Positions 24,152 through 34,726 of a DNA stretch of 64,000 nucleotides are shown here, piece after piece; position 1 is the stretch's first letter, and each line of letters starts with the position of its first letter. The stretch spans positions 1,922,001 through 1,986,000 of the forward strand of contig NZ_CP137080.1 in the NCBI RefSeq assembly GCF_036324365.1. Reading direction: 5' to 3'. Origin of the DNA: Microbacterium limosum. GTDB lineage: Bacteria; Actinomycetota; Actinomycetes; Actinomycetales; Microbacteriaceae. Position numbers and translations under genes: made by a program. The notes under the pieces are model-generated. The model ran no database searches and was not told the origin of the DNA. It saw nothing but the letters and a program-made list of their open reading frames with translations.

Positions 24152-24904
24152 TCAGCCGCCGACGACGGCCCGGAACGCGTGCGTCACGTAGGGCATCTCG
24201 ATCGAGCCGTCGCCGGCGCGCAACGGGTGCGCGGCCACGTGGGCGACGACCTCTCGTTCGATGCGGGCGCGCTCGTCGGGCGCCGCCGTGATGACGTAGC
24301 TGCGCGAGCGCACCATCTCGAGGACGGTCGCGGGCGACATCCGCCGCGACCACGTCCACTCGCGTCGCTCCAGCGTGGCGAACGGGTCGGCGACCCGCGG
24401 ACCGCCCTCCGCGATCAGCCGCTCGGCGTTGCTGCCGTGCACGATCTCGGTGAGGCGCGCGACCCAGGGCACGTGCTCGTCTCGGACGTTCCAGACGAGC
24501 CCGAGCACACCGCCGGGCCGCAGCACGCGACCGGCCTCGGCCGATCCGGCATCGGGGTCGACCCAGTGCCATGCCTGGCCGAGCAGGACGGCGTCGACGG
24601 ATGCGTCGGGCAGCGGCATCCGTTCCGCCGTGCCCTCGACGGTCCGCACGCCGGGGACTCCCGCGCGCAGCTGCTCGAGCATCACGGGGTCGGGATCGAC
24701 CGCGACGACGTCGGCCCCGAGCGCCGCCAGCTCCCGTGTCAGCTTGCCCGTGCCGGCTCCGACGTCGGCGACGCGGATGCCGGGGTCGATCGCCACGGGA
24801 GCGAGCATCCACGCCACCGCCGCGGCGGGATACCCCGGCCGGCCCGTGTCGTAGGCCGCGGCGGCCCGCCCGAACGACCTCGCCAGCCCCTGCCCGTCAT
24901 CCAT
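24152..24904 (-). CDS. Class I SAM-dependent methyltransferase
   Basis: 250 residues. Motif I is VADVGAGTGKLTREL (near 45-59), the acidic residue ending strand 2 is in VVAVDPDP (near 67), and GQAWHWVD (near 108) is typical of the UbiE/Methyltransf_11 group. The C-terminal third covers the substrate site and is not diagnostic. The ATG at 24904 is six bases after a TAGGCT box on the minus strand (24911-24916), so it is probably leaderless. It diverges from the exonuclease gene. Substrate unknown. Confidence 0.82.
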   Translation of the reverse strand: MDDGQGLARSFGRAAAAYDTGRPGYPAAAVAWMLAPVAIDPGIRVADVGAGTGKLTRELAALGADVVAVDPDPVMLEQLRAGVPGVRTVEGTAERMPLPDASVDAVLLGQAWHWVDPDAGSAEAGRVLRPGGVLGLVWNVRDEHVPWVARLTEIVHGSNAERLIAEGGPRVADPFATLERREWTWSRRMSPATVLEMVRSRSYVITAAPDERARIEREVVAHVAAHPLRAGDGSIEMPYVTHAFRAVVGG

Positions 24905-24981
24905 GGCCCGAGCCTATGTCGACCGCGCCGTCCGCGGCGCGCCTGCCGCCGGCCCGGACCGGGCCTTGCGAGGCTGAGCGC

Positions 24982-25572
24982 GTGTCCCTGGATTTCACCG
25001 CGATCGACTTCGAGACGGCGAATTCCAGCACCGCGTCGGCCTGCGCCGTCGGGATGGTGCGCGTCCGGGGAGGGCGCGTCGTCGCCCGCGCGGGATGGCT
25101 CATCCAGCCGCCGCCCGGCCACGACGCGTTCGCCCCCGTCAACATCGGCATCCACGGCATCCGGGCCGAGGACGTCGTCGGGGCGAAGGGGTGGAGCGCC
25201 CAGCTGGACGACCTCTGCGCCTTCGCGGGCGCCGACGTGCTCGTGGCCCACAACGCCGGCTTCGACATGAACGTCATCCGACGGGCCTGCGAGGCCACCG
25301 GCGACGCGTGCCCGCCCTATCGCTACCTGTGCTCCCTGCAGCTGGCGCGCCGCTCCTACGAGCTGGACTCCTACCGCCTCCCCCGCGTCGCGGCGGCCGC
25401 GGGCTTCGCCGATTTCGCCCACCACGACGCGCGGGCCGACGCGGAGGCGTGCGCGCACATCGTCGTGGATGCCGCGCGTCGGCACGGCGCGCGGGACGTG
25501 CCGACGCTGGTCGCCGTCGCGGGCGTGCGGATCTCCGCGCTCGCCGCCGCCGCGGCCGCACGGGTGGCCTGA
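24982..25572 (+). CDS. DnaQ-like 3'-5' exonuclease
   Basis: 196 residues. The DEDDh active site is complete: D and E in IDFETANSS (residues 8-10), D in HNAGFDMNVI (near 93), and H and D in HHDARADAEA (near 152-157). No BRCT or helicase domain is attached, so it resembles the short stand-alone exonucleases related to DNA polymerase III epsilon or RNase T. The GTG at 24982 gives the normal N-terminus; GAGGCT six bases before it could serve as a weak -10 box. Its exact substrate is not predictable. Confidence 0.85.
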   Translation: MSLDFTAIDFETANSSTASACAVGMVRVRGGRVVARAGWLIQPPPGHDAFAPVNIGIHGIRAEDVVGAKGWSAQLDDLCAFAGADVLVAHNAGFDMNVIRRACEATGDACPPYRYLCSLQLARRSYELDSYRLPRVAAAAGFADFAHHDARADAEACAHIVVDAARRHGARDVPTLVAVAGVRISALAAAAAARVA

Positions 25573-25627
25573 CCCCCGCGCGGCGCGCGCACCCGCCGGT
25601 GTCCGAGCCCGGTGCCACGATGGGGCC

Positions 25628-26944
25628 ATGGATGCCGTGACCATCGCCGCCCTCGCCGTCGCCGCCCTGCTCGGCGCCCTCATCGGGTGGGTCGTGCGCG
25701 GCTCCCGCGGAGCGGCCGAGCTGGGCGCCGCCCGTGCGCGCGCGGATGGCGCGGAGTCGCTCGTCGCGGGGCTGCGCGATCAGCTGGCGCAGGAGCGGGC
25801 CTCTCAGGCCGAACGCGCGGAGCGCGAGCGCCGCGAGCACGCGGTGCTCGAGGCGCTGGCCCCCGTGCGGGAGACGCTGCACACGATGCAGCGTCAGGTC
25901 GCCGACCTCGAACGGGAGCGCACGGCGCAGTACGGGGCCATCTCGACTCAGCTGCGCCTCTCCCTGGAGACCGACGAGCAGCTGCGCCGCACGACGGAAT
26001 CGCTCGCGGGTGCCCTGCGCGACAACGGCACGCGCGGAGTGTGGGGCGAGGCGGCGCTGCGCAACATCGTGGAAGCGGCGGGGCTCACACGGCACGTCGA
26101 CTTCACGACGCAGGCCTCGATCAGTTCCGACGCCGGCGCCGGGCGCCCCGACATGGTGATCCGCCTCCCCGGCGGTGCCGCCATCCCCGTCGACGCGAAG
26201 GTCCCCCTCGATGCGTATCTCGAGGCGGCCGCCGTCCCGCTCACCGCGACGGGCGAGGACGCAGAGCGGCGCCTGAGTCTGCTGCAGCGGCACGTCAGGG
26301 CCGTGCGCGCGCACATCGACGCACTCGCGCGCAAGGCGTACTGGAGCGGTCTCGAGACGGCGCCGGAGTTCGTCGTCTGCTTCCTGCCGAACGAGTCGCT
26401 CCTGGCCACGGCGCTGGATGCCGACCCGGCGCTGCTGGACTACGCGTTCGGCAAGAGGGTGGCGCTGGCATCCCCCGTGAACCTCTGGGCGGTGCTGAAG
26501 ACGGTCTCCTTCGCCTGGACGCAGCAGGACGTCTCCGCCGAGGCCAAGCAGCTCTTCGATCTGGGCACCACGCTCTACGCACGCCTCGGCACCCTCGCCG
26601 GCCACGCCGAGACGCTGCGCCGATCGCTCGAGCGAGCCGTCGAGAGCTACAACGCCTTCGCGGGGTCGTTCGAGAGCCGCGTCCTCGCGACCGCGCGGCG
26701 CTTCCCCGGGATCGATGACACGAAGCTGCTCCCCGAGGCGGCTCCGCTCGCGGCGACCACGCGTGCGATCACGGCGCCGGAGCTGTCGCCCCCGGCCCAC
26801 GACGCGCGAGGCGACGAGGCGCTCCCGCGCGACAGTGCACTCCAGAGCGACAGTGCACTCCAGAGCGACAGTGCACTCCAGAGCGACAGTGCACTCCAGA
26901 GCGACGGGGACCTCGCCGCCGTGCGAGCCCGCCTCGCCGAGTGA
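25628..26944 (+). CDS. rmuC: RmuC-family DNA recombination protein
   Basis: 438 residues. One N-terminal membrane helix (about 3-24) is followed by a coiled coil (about 30-110) and the RmuC nuclease-like core, with GVWGEAALRNIVEAAGL, RPDMVIRLPGG and PVDAKVPLDAYL (the last holding the D-x-K typical of PD-(D/E)xK folds). RmuC limits DNA inversions and rearrangements in E. coli. The last 25 residues are four exact copies of SALQSD-type repeats. The ATG at 25628 lies six bases after CACGAT, a weak leaderless signal. It is convergent with a small membrane-protein gene. Confidence 0.88.
   Translation: MDAVTIAALAVAALLGALIGWVVRGSRGAAELGAARARADGAESLVAGLRDQLAQERASQAERAERERREHAVLEALAPVRETLHTMQRQVADLERERTAQYGAISTQLRLSLETDEQLRRTTESLAGALRDNGTRGVWGEAALRNIVEAAGLTRHVDFTTQASISSDAGAGRPDMVIRLPGGAAIPVDAKVPLDAYLEAAAVPLTATGEDAERRLSLLQRHVRAVRAHIDALARKAYWSGLETAPEFVVCFLPNESLLATALDADPALLDYAFGKRVALASPVNLWAVLKTVSFAWTQQDVSAEAKQLFDLGTTLYARLGTLAGHAETLRRSLERAVESYNAFAGSFESRVLATARRFPGIDDTKLLPEAAPLAATTRAITAPELSPPAHDARGDEALPRDSALQSDSALQSDSALQSDSALQSDGDLAAVRARLAE
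26831..26902 (+). repeat. Perfect 18-base tandem repeat, four copies, in rmuC
   Basis: Four identical units (GACAGTGCACTCCAGAGC) run head to tail and encode DSALQS four times near the RmuC C-terminus. Perfect identity suggests recent or ongoing expansion; the unit keeps the frame, so copy-number change would only alter tail length. Confidence 0.95.
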
Positions 26945-26953
26945 GTCTTGCGA

Positions 26954-27157
26954 TCAGACGCCGCCGCCGGGAATGAGGCTCATGAGGGCGACGACGGTCC
27001 CCGCGACGAAGACGAAGGCCCCGACCAGCCACCACGGGCTGACCTCGTGGCCCTCTTCCCGGCGCACGCGCAGGAGGACGTCCTCCCGTCGAGCGGGATC
27101 GACGGCGTTCTGCACGACGGCGATCGCGCCGGTCCTGGGTTCCTGAGCAGTGCTCAT
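26954..27157 (-). CDS. Small single-helix membrane protein
   Basis: 67 residues: a soluble, charged N-terminal half (PARREDVLLRVRREEGHE) and one membrane helix at about 42-62, ending PGGGV. GGACGGAA precedes the ATG at 27157. It is transcribed toward rmuC and ends 10 bases from its stop. The 137 bases upstream hold its promoter region; no clear hairpin is seen there. I do not recognise a family. Confidence 0.65.
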   Translation of the reverse strand: MSTAQEPRTGAIAVVQNAVDPARREDVLLRVRREEGHEVSPWWLVGAFVFVAGTVVALMSLIPGGGV

Positions 27158-27294
27158 GCGTTCCGTCCCGTGTCTGCTGTGTACTGGGGTCCACCGTCGA
27201 CGCTGACTGGCGGCTCCATTCTCGCAGATGACCGCGCGAGGGTCAGGTAACGATCAGGTCGCGGCGTCCTCGCGCCCCGCCCGCGACCGGCGGC

Positions 27295-28284
27295 TCACAG
27301 CCACTTGGACGTGAGGTGCTCGGAGGTGATGCGCCGAAGCGTGCCCGACGCGCCCCGCAGCACGATGCTCTCCGTGTAGACGTAGTCGCCCTCGCGCCGC
27401 ACCCCCGCGACGAGCTGGCCGTCGGTGACCCCCGTCGCGACGAAGATCGTATTCCTGCCCTTCACCATGTCGTCGGCCTCGTAGACGTGGCCGTCGAGGG
27501 CGAGGCCGGCATCCAGCCCCTTCTGCTTCTCGTCGTCGTCCCGCGCCCAGAGCCGCCCCTGGATATGACCTCCGAGCGCCTTGATGGCACACGCGGTGAC
27601 GATGCCCTCGGGGCTTCCTCCGATGCCGACGCACATGTCGGTGCGGGCGTTGTGGCGGGCGGCGTTGATGCCGCCCGCGACGTCGCCGTCCGTCATGAGG
27701 CGCGTGCCCGCGCCCGCCTCGCGGATCTCGGCGATGAGCTTCTCGTGACGGGGGCGGTTGAGCACCGAGACGACGATCTCGTCGACGGGCTTGCCCAGGG
27801 CCTTCGCGAGCAGGCGGATGTTCTCCCCGATGGGCAGGCGGATGTCGACGACGCCGACGCCGGCCGGTCCGGTGACGAGCTTGTCCATGTAGAACACCGT
27901 CGACGCGTCGAGCATCGACCCGCGGTCGGAGACGGCGATGACCGAGAGGGCGTTGTTGCGACCCGCGGCCGTGAGAGACGTGCCGTCGATGGGATCGACC
28001 GCCACATCGCACTGCGGCCCCCGGCCCGTGCCGACCTTCTCTCCGTTGAAGAGCATGGGCGCGTTGTCCTTCTCGCCCTCGCCGATGACGATGACGCCGT
28101 CGAAGTTGACGGTCGTGAGGAAGGCGCGCATCGCGTCGACGGCGGCGCCGTCGGCGGCCTCCTTGGCGCCCCGACCGATGAAGGGCACCGAACGGATCGC
28201 GGCGGCCTCGGTGGCGCGGACGAGCTCGAGTGCGAGGTTGCGGTCGGGATGGAGAGGGCTCATGTCCCCCGTGATGCTCACCAT
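27295..28284 (-). CDS. glpX: Fructose-1,6-bisphosphatase, class II
   Basis: 329 residues. It hydrolyses fructose-1,6-bisphosphate to fructose-6-phosphate, the committed step of gluconeogenesis, and is the usual actinobacterial form. Metal and substrate motifs are GEGEKDNAPML (68-78) and DPIDGTSLTAAG (98-109). The ATG at 28284 is seven bases after a TAGGCT box; the frame is open further upstream, but that stretch covers the promoter. It diverges from fba, so one 185-base region controls both directions of the FBP-triose step. Confidence 0.93.
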   Translation of the reverse strand: MVSITGDMSPLHPDRNLALELVRATEAAAIRSVPFIGRGAKEAADGAAVDAMRAFLTTVNFDGVIVIGEGEKDNAPMLFNGEKVGTGRGPQCDVAVDPIDGTSLTAAGRNNALSVIAVSDRGSMLDASTVFYMDKLVTGPAGVGVVDIRLPIGENIRLLAKALGKPVDEIVVSVLNRPRHEKLIAEIREAGAGTRLMTDGDVAGGINAARHNARTDMCVGIGGSPEGIVTACAIKALGGHIQGRLWARDDDEKQKGLDAGLALDGHVYEADDMVKGRNTIFVATGVTDGQLVAGVRREGDYVYTESIVLRGASGTLRRITSEHLTSKWL

Positions 28285-28291
28285 GCGGGCC

Positions 28292-28433
28292 AGCCTAGCC
28301 AGCCGGGCGAGGCGGGCATCGGGATTCTGGACGCCTGGAGACGAAGGAATCGCGTTTCTTAACGACCCGTCATGCGGGAGCCGTGCGAATGGCCCGGGCC
28401 CCACCCGCCGCCGGCCGCGCGCTTCGCTAGAGT
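28292..28433. promoter_or_regulatory. Divergent glpX-fba promoter region
   Basis: TAGGCT on the minus strand (28292-28297) is the leaderless glpX -10 box. TAGAGT on the plus strand (28428-28433) is a candidate fba -10 box giving a leader of about 30 bases. No clear operator was seen between them. Confidence 0.5.
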
Positions 28434-28469
28434 GGCACGCGGCACGAGACCCGATACGAAGGAGCTGCC

Positions 28470-29498
<1,029 letters not shown>

Positions 29499-29522
29499 CC
29501 CGCATAGCCCCCCGAAACGGTC

Positions 29523-29572
29523 ACGGATGCCCCGACCCGGCGCTCTTTCGAGGGCAGGGTCGGGGCATCCGT
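29523..29572. terminator. Bidirectional hairpin terminator
   Basis: A perfect 16-base stem (29523-29538 with 29557-29572) lies between convergent fba and the MOSC gene; an inner CTC-GAG pairing sits in the loop. Confidence 0.8.
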
Positions 29573-29576
29573 CGTT

Positions 29577-30128
29577 CTAGGCGGGGCTGCGGAAGCCGTC
29601 GAGCAGTCCGGGCGCGTCATCGGGGGCTGCGACCACGACGATCTCGTCCCCGGGACGCACGACACCCCCGCGCACGACGCGCAGGTAGGGGCCGAGGCGA
29701 CGCTCTGCGGCGAACCGCTTGACCCAGCCCCGCTCGGCGGCACCGCCGACCCACCGCGAGAACGTCTGGCAGGGAGTCCGCGGCATCGTCACGGCAACCT
29801 CGACGCGCTCGCCGATGCGCCACACCTCGCCGATGCGCGCCGCGTTGACGTCGATCCCCTCGGTGCGCAGGTTCTCCCCGAAGTACCCGGGCGGCACCTC
29901 GCGTCCGAGCTGCTTCTCCCAGAACTCGGCGTCCTCCTGCGCGTAGGCGTAGAGCGCCTTGTCGAGCCCGCCGTGGTGCTTGCGGTTGACCTGCACGTCA
30001 CCCCGCAGGCCGAACGGGCCGACCTTCGCCCCGCGCGCGAGGGGACGCTTGTCGATCGCGGTCACCCCCGCGCTGCCGGCCTCGGGCAGCAGCTGATGGA
30101 CGACGCAGACGGCGAGGAGGCTCGGCAT
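29577..30128 (-). CDS. MOSC-domain protein
   Basis: 183 residues, a stand-alone MOSC domain of the YiiM type. VQVNRKHHGGLDKALYAY (near 46-63), FGENLRT (near 83) and MPRTPCQTF with the conserved cysteine (near 118) are typical. MOSC domains transfer sulfur or act on N-hydroxylated substrates with a molybdenum cofactor; without partner domains the reaction is uncertain. TATCAT on the minus strand (30135-30140) ends six bases before the ATG, so it is probably leaderless. Confidence 0.85.
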   Translation of the reverse strand: MPSLLAVCVVHQLLPEAGSAGVTAIDKRPLARGAKVGPFGLRGDVQVNRKHHGGLDKALYAYAQEDAEFWEKQLGREVPPGYFGENLRTEGIDVNAARIGEVWRIGERVEVAVTMPRTPCQTFSRWVGGAAERGWVKRFAAERRLGPYLRVVRGGVVRPGDEIVVVAAPDDAPGLLDGFRSPA

Positions 30129-30159
30129 CCGGCCATGATACGGGCGCCCGCCGGCGAGG

Positions 30160-30732
30160 CTAGGCGCCGACGACGGCGGCCAGCGCGCCCCGCACCGCGG
30201 GGTCGTTCAGGAGCGGGATCAGCATGAGCGTGCTCGCGATCATGTTGAACACGATGCCGGCGACGAGCGGGATCCAGAACGTCAGTCGCGCCGCGCGCAG
30301 GCTGCGCCACGACACCCACGCCGTGGCGATCCAGCCGAGGCCCAGCACGAGCGCGGCGGCGATCCCCCACCCGCGTCCGGCCGCCGGATCCGACAGCTCC
30401 GCCTGCGCGCCCATGATCTCCAGGAGCATGTCGGCGTAGGCGGGGAAGTCCGTCAGCGCGGGGATGGAGGTGAGCACCTGGAAGAGGCCGTATCCGAGCA
30501 GGGCGAAGGTCGCGATCCGGTCGATCGTGCGACGACGGGGGTGCGCGGCGGGCGCTCGAGCCGGGGTCGCCGGGGCCGGGGGCGCCGAGGGGGGATCCGC
30601 CTCGGCGGGCGCCTGTCCCGATTGGAGCGCCCAGGTCGCGTCCGGCTGCCGGATGCGCGCCCGCTGTTCCTCAGGGCTCGCGTATTCGCCGAACTGCGGA
30701 CGGGGTCGTGCGTCGCGGTCGGGATCGCTCAT
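30160..30732 (-). CDS. Membrane protein, probable DUF6264
   Basis: 190 residues. A hydrophilic N-terminus rich in Arg, Pro and Ala ([19 protein letters not shown]) is followed by about four membrane helices from residue 80. I recall such proteins as DUF6264 in Microbacteriaceae; no function is known. The ATG at 30732 overlaps the ispH stop by four bases, so it is translated from the ispH message. Confidence 0.65.
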   Translation of the reverse strand: MSDPDRDARPRPQFGEYASPEEQRARIRQPDATWALQSGQAPAEADPPSAPPAPATPARAPAAHPRRRTIDRIATFALLGYGLFQVLTSIPALTDFPAYADMLLEIMGAQAELSDPAAGRGWGIAAALVLGLGWIATAWVSWRSLRAARLTFWIPLVAGIVFNMIASTLMLIPLLNDPAVRGALAAVVGA

Positions 30733-31790
30733 GCGCGGCCCCGGCCTCCGAGACCCCGGCTGTCGCGCTGTCCGCTCGGCGACTGGCGCAGCTCCTTGGG
30801 CAGCGAGAACATCAGGTCCTCCTCCGCCGTGCGCACTTCCTCCACGTCCCGGTAGCCGGCACCCGCCAGGTCGGCGAGCACCTCCTTCACGAGCACCTCG
30901 GGAACGGAGGCGCCGCTGGTGACACCGACCGTCTCGACGCCCTCCAGCCACTCCTGCTTGACCTCGTCGGCGTAGTCGACGCGGTAGGCGGCCTTGGCGC
31001 CGTGCTCCAGGGCGACCTCGACCAGACGCACGCTGTTGGAGGAGTTGGCGGACCCGACGACGATGACGAGGTCGGCGTCGCGCGCGACCTTCTTGATCGC
31101 GACCTGCCGGTTCTGCGTCGCGTAGCAGATGTCGTCGGAGGGCGGATCGCTCAGCTGGGGGAAGCGCTCCCGCAGCCGACGCACGGTCTCCATCGTCTCG
31201 TCGACGGACAGCGTGGTCTGCGAGAGCCACACGACCTTCGACGGGTCGCGCACCTCGACCGCATCGGCATCCTCGGGCGAGTTGACGACCGTGACGTGGT
31301 CGGGCGCTTCGCCCGCGGTGCCCTCGACCTCCTCGTGCCCGTCGTGGCCGATCAGCAGGATCTCGAAGTCGTCGCGCGCGAACCGCACCGCCTCGCGATG
31401 CACCTTGGTCACGAGCGGGCACGTGGCGTCGATGGCCTGCAGGCCCCGGTCGGATGCCGCGGAGACGACCGCGGGAGAGACGCCGTGCGCGCTGAAGACC
31501 ACGTGCGCGCCCTCCGGAACCTCGTCGACCTCCTCCACGAAGACCGCCCCCTTGCTCTCGAGCTCGGTCACGACGTGGATGTTGTGCACGATCTGCTTGC
31601 GCACGTAGACGGGTGCCCCGTAGCGCTCGAGCGCCTTCTCGACGGCGACGACGGCTCTGTCCACACCCGCGCAGTATCCACGGGGAGCGGCCAGCAGCAC
31701 CCGCTTCTGTCCGGGCACCGGGATATCCTGAAGCCGGCCCGAACGCCCCGGAACGCGGGGAACGGGCATGTGGACGGTCGGGGTAGTCAC
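30729..31790 (-). CDS. ispH: 4-hydroxy-3-methylbut-2-enyl diphosphate reductase
   Basis: 353 residues. It makes IPP and DMAPP in the last step of the MEP pathway using a 4Fe-4S cluster. The three cluster cysteines are C40 ([10 protein letters not shown]), C124 (DATCPLV) and C222 (DDICYATQ); the substrate residues HGVSP and SANSSNS are present. The GTG at 31790 is seven bases after a near-consensus TACAAT box, a clear leaderless start; the frame stays open upstream but would run into xseA promoter DNA. It diverges from xseA, and a DUF6264-like gene overlaps its end. uppS at 40225 uses the product. Confidence 0.94.
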   Translation of the reverse strand: MTTPTVHMPVPRVPGRSGRLQDIPVPGQKRVLLAAPRGYCAGVDRAVVAVEKALERYGAPVYVRKQIVHNIHVVTELESKGAVFVEEVDEVPEGAHVVFSAHGVSPAVVSAASDRGLQAIDATCPLVTKVHREAVRFARDDFEILLIGHDGHEEVEGTAGEAPDHVTVVNSPEDADAVEVRDPSKVVWLSQTTLSVDETMETVRRLRERFPQLSDPPSDDICYATQNRQVAIKKVARDADLVIVVGSANSSNSVRLVEVALEHGAKAAYRVDYADEVKQEWLEGVETVGVTSGASVPEVLVKEVLADLAGAGYRDVEEVRTAEEDLMFSLPKELRQSPSGQRDSRGLGGRGRA

Positions 31791-31797
31791 CCTGACG

Positions 31798-31803
31798 ATT
31801 GTA
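31798..31803 (-). promoter_or_regulatory. -10 box, leaderless promoter of ispH
   Basis: TACAAT on the minus strand ends seven bases before the GTG. Confidence 0.7.
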
Positions 31804-31860
31804 CGGGCGTGCCCCCGCGCACGGGCCGAGTGCCGCCCCGCACGCCCCGACGAGGATGAG

Positions 31861-33129
31861 ATGACGACGTTCCAGCCCGCCGTCGCAGACGGCGAACAGC
31901 CCCCCGCCGACTCCGTGCACCCGCGCGAGTCGAGCCCGCAGGCCCCCACGTCGGTCTCACGGCTGAACGAGACCATCCGCGGCTTCGTGGAGAAATGGGG
32001 CTCGGTCTGGGTCGAGGGCGAGATCACCTCCTGGAACGTACGCGGCGGGAACGTGTTCGGCCGTCTCAAGGACCGCGGGACCGACGCGACGCTGTCGTTC
32101 CGCCTGTGGTCGAGCACACGCTCGCGCCTGACCGAGGACATGGCGGTCGGCGACCATATCGTGACCTGCATCAAGCCGGACTACTTCGTCCGCTCGGGCG
32201 ATTTCTCCTTCACCGTGTCCGCGATGCGGCACGTCGGCCTCGGCGAGCAGCTCGAGAAGCTCGAACGACTTCGCGCGGCGCTGCGCGCGGAAGGCCTGTT
32301 CGATCAGGCCCGCAAGAGGCCGCTGCCGTTCCTGCCCCACGTCATCGGGCTGATCACCGGCGAGCGCTCGGACGCCGAGAAGGACGTGCACCGCAACGCC
32401 GAGCTGCGGTGGCCGCAGGTCCGCTTCCGCACGATCCACGCCGCCGTCCAGGGCGATCGCTGCGTCCCCGAGACGATCGGCGCGCTCCGGCGGCTCGACG
32501 CCGACGCCGACGTCGACGTCATCATCATCGCGCGCGGCGGCGGCGACCCGCAGACACTCCTCGGCTTCAGCGACGAGCGGCTGCTGCGGGCCGTTGCCGC
32601 GGCATCCACCCCGGTCGTCAGCGCGATCGGGCACGAGAACGACCACCCCCTGCTCGACGACGTCGCCGACCTGCGCGCGTCGACGCCGACGGATGCCGCC
32701 AAGCGCGTCGTGCCCGACGTCTCCGAGCAGCGGGCCATGGTCGCCCAGCTGCGGGCCCGCCTGGGCTCCCGGCTGCAGCAGCGGGTGGCCCACGACATCG
32801 CGCAGCTGGAGCAACTGCGCTCGCGGCCCGTGCTGCGCGCGCCCGAGCGCGGGCTCGACGAACGCGCCGCGCAGGTCGCGCAGGCGATCGGGCGGGGACG
32901 CGCCGCCGTGGATCGCCTCATGGCGCACGCCGACCGCCGGTCCGCCGAGCTGCGCGCCACCCTGCGCGCGCTGAGCCCGCAGCACACGCTCGACCGCGGA
33001 TACGCGATCGTCCAGATGAACGACCGCATCGTGCGCGATCCCCGCGACGCCCCGGAGGGCGCGGAGGGATTCGTGCGCGTCGCGAACGGTCAGTTCGCCG
33101 TGCGCTCGCTCGGCGGCACGGCACCGTGA
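31861..33129 (+). CDS. xseA: Exonuclease VII large subunit
   Basis: 422 residues. An N-terminal OB-fold (about 45-130, [20 protein letters not shown]) is followed by the catalytic domain ([23 protein letters not shown], and [21 protein letters not shown], seen near 175 and 225) and a long coiled coil before the final strand (LDRGYAIVQ). It forms exonuclease VII with XseB, degrading single-stranded DNA from both ends. GAGGATGAG lies directly before the ATG at 31861. xseB follows 40 bases later. Confidence 0.95.
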   Translation: MTTFQPAVADGEQPPADSVHPRESSPQAPTSVSRLNETIRGFVEKWGSVWVEGEITSWNVRGGNVFGRLKDRGTDATLSFRLWSSTRSRLTEDMAVGDHIVTCIKPDYFVRSGDFSFTVSAMRHVGLGEQLEKLERLRAALRAEGLFDQARKRPLPFLPHVIGLITGERSDAEKDVHRNAELRWPQVRFRTIHAAVQGDRCVPETIGALRRLDADADVDVIIIARGGGDPQTLLGFSDERLLRAVAAASTPVVSAIGHENDHPLLDDVADLRASTPTDAAKRVVPDVSEQRAMVAQLRARLGSRLQQRVAHDIAQLEQLRSRPVLRAPERGLDERAAQVAQAIGRGRAAVDRLMAHADRRSAELRATLRALSPQHTLDRGYAIVQMNDRIVRDPRDAPEGAEGFVRVANGQFAVRSLGGTAP

Positions 33130-33169
33130 GGCGGCAGAGCGCGCGCACGCGCGTGAGAGGATGGGAATC

Positions 33170-33397
33170 ATGACGGAGCAGGCCGACACCGCCACGCTCT
33201 CGTTCGAGCAGGCACGTGACGAGCTGCAGCGAGTGGTCGCGCAGCTCGAGCAGGGATCCCCCACTCTCGAGGAGTCCCTGCAGCTGTGGGAGCGCGGCGA
33301 GGCGCTCGCTCAGCGATGCGAGGAATGGCTCCTCGGCGCCAAGCGCCGGCTGGATGCCGCGCGCGGTACCGACGCGTCCGAGCGATCGGGGGCCTGA
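33170..33397 (+). CDS. xseB: Exonuclease VII small subunit
   Basis: 75 residues, two helices typical of XseB: LSFEQARDELQRVVAQLEQG and ESLQLWERGEALAQRCEEWL. Several copies wrap the coiled coil of XseA. I chose the ATG at 33170, with AGGATGGGA upstream; an ATG nine bases earlier (33161) is the alternative. The next gene starts one base after its stop, so a five-gene run xseA-xseB-DUF4245-carbonic anhydrase-fumC may share transcripts. Confidence 0.92.
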   Translation: MTEQADTATLSFEQARDELQRVVAQLEQGSPTLEESLQLWERGEALAQRCEEWLLGAKRRLDAARGTDASERSGA

Positions 33398-33398
33398 C

Positions 33399-34034
33399 AT
33401 GGCCCGCGTCGTCGCCGAGCTCGGCAGGCCCGAGACCCCCGAGGAGACCGCCGCGCGCAAGGCGGAGTCGTCGGCGCGCTACCACTCCAGCCAGACCTTC
33501 CGCAATCTCATCGCGGCGCTTCTGGTCACGGTGGGGATGGTCGCCGTGATGGTCTTCGTCGTGCCGCGCGGGGAGCTGCCCGAGCGCGCCAGTATCGATC
33601 CGGCCCCCATCGCCGAGCAGGCCTCCGAGACCTATCAACGCCCCGTCCTGGTTCCCGCCGCGCCGCAGGAGTGGCGCGTGAACGCCGCCTCCGTCAGCTC
33701 CGAGTCCGCCGGCACCTCGACGTGGGACGTCGTCTACGCGCCGGGCGAGCAGGGGTTCCTGCGCTTCTCGCAGGCCTTCGACGCGGAGGAGACCTGGGCC
33801 CGCGGTGAGCTGCGCGGCACGGCCCCCGCCGACGAGATCGACCTGGGGGGCGTGATGTGGCAGGTCTTCGAGCCCCGGGATCCGGCGCAGACAGGGAACA
33901 TCTCGTACGCGCTCGGCACACAGGCCGGGCCGGACTACGTCCTCGTCTACGGATCGACGCCCGCCGAGCTCACCGAGCAGCTGGCGGCGACACTGGCCAC
34001 CCAGATCATCGATCTCCAGGAGGAGCGCCCATGA
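33399..34034 (+). CDS. DUF4245-family membrane-anchored protein
   Basis: 211 residues: a cytoplasmic N-terminus (VVAELGRPETPEETAARKAE), one membrane helix at about 33-53, and an extracytoplasmic domain of about 150 residues that matches DUF4245 (WRVNAA, GEQGFLRFSQAF). The family is common in Actinobacteria next to xseA-xseB and has no established function. The start is one base after the xseB stop; the end overlaps the carbonic anhydrase gene by four bases (ATGA). Confidence 0.82.
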   Translation: MARVVAELGRPETPEETAARKAESSARYHSSQTFRNLIAALLVTVGMVAVMVFVVPRGELPERASIDPAPIAEQASETYQRPVLVPAAPQEWRVNAASVSSESAGTSTWDVVYAPGEQGFLRFSQAFDAEETWARGELRGTAPADEIDLGGVMWQVFEPRDPAQTGNISYALGTQAGPDYVLVYGSTPAELTEQLAATLATQIIDLQEERP

Positions 34035-34687
34035 ACGACCGCCCCACCCCCGCGAAGGTCTGGACCGAGATGAAGCGCGGCAACGCGCGCTTCGTCGCGG
34101 GGGAGCCGCGCCACCCGCGGCAGGACGTCGAACGCCGCAACGAGCTGGCCACGGCGCAGAAGCCCCGAGCGGCGCTGTTCGGATGCTCCGACTCGCGCCT
34201 GGCAGCGGAGATCATCTTCGACAAGGGGCTCGGCGACCTGTTCGTCGTGCGCAATGCCGGTCAAGTGATCACGGAATCCGTCGTCGGCAGCCTCGAGTAC
34301 GCCGTCGCCGTGCTCGATGTCTCCCTCATCGTCGTCCTCGCCCACGACGCGTGCGGCGCCGTGGGCGCGGCGATCGAGAGCACCCGCTCGGATGCACCCG
34401 AGCTGCCCGCCCTCATCTGGCGCCAGATCGCGCCGATCGTTCCGGCCGCCCGCTCCGTCCTGGCGGCGGGCGCGGCTGATGGCGTCACGCCCGAGACGGT
34501 GGATGCCGAAGAGGTCGGTCGTGCGCACCTGCGCAACACCGTCGCGGAGCTGCTGCGCGCCTCCGAACTGATCAGCGAGGCCGTCGCCGACGGGCGCGTC
34601 GCCATCGTGGGCGCCAACTACCGCCTCGCCGAGGGCACGGCGATCCCCGAGGTGGTCGTCGGCCGGACCGACGATGCCGCGGCCTGA
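34031..34687 (+). CDS. Beta-carbonic anhydrase
   Basis: 218 residues. Zinc ligands C52, H105 and C108 and the catalytic D54-R56 pair are in GCSDSR and AHDACGAVG. It interconverts CO2 and bicarbonate; the bicarbonate would feed PEP carboxylase (57821) and biotin carboxylases. Translation is coupled to the DUF4245 gene through an ATGA overlap. fumC follows after 39 bases. Confidence 0.93.
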   Translation: MNDRPTPAKVWTEMKRGNARFVAGEPRHPRQDVERRNELATAQKPRAALFGCSDSRLAAEIIFDKGLGDLFVVRNAGQVITESVVGSLEYAVAVLDVSLIVVLAHDACGAVGAAIESTRSDAPELPALIWRQIAPIVPAARSVLAAGAADGVTPETVDAEEVGRAHLRNTVAELLRASELISEAVADGRVAIVGANYRLAEGTAIPEVVVGRTDDAAA

Positions 34688-34726
34688 TCCCACCCGGACA
34701 AGAACCACTCACAGGAGGACAACGAC

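Noticed and set aside
26831..26902. CRISPR-like array
   Set aside because: The units are contiguous with no spacers and lie inside a coding frame.
30732..31920. Upstream extension of the DUF6264-like frame
   Set aside because: The stretch is an out-of-frame reading of ispH; the ATG overlapping the ispH stop is the natural start.
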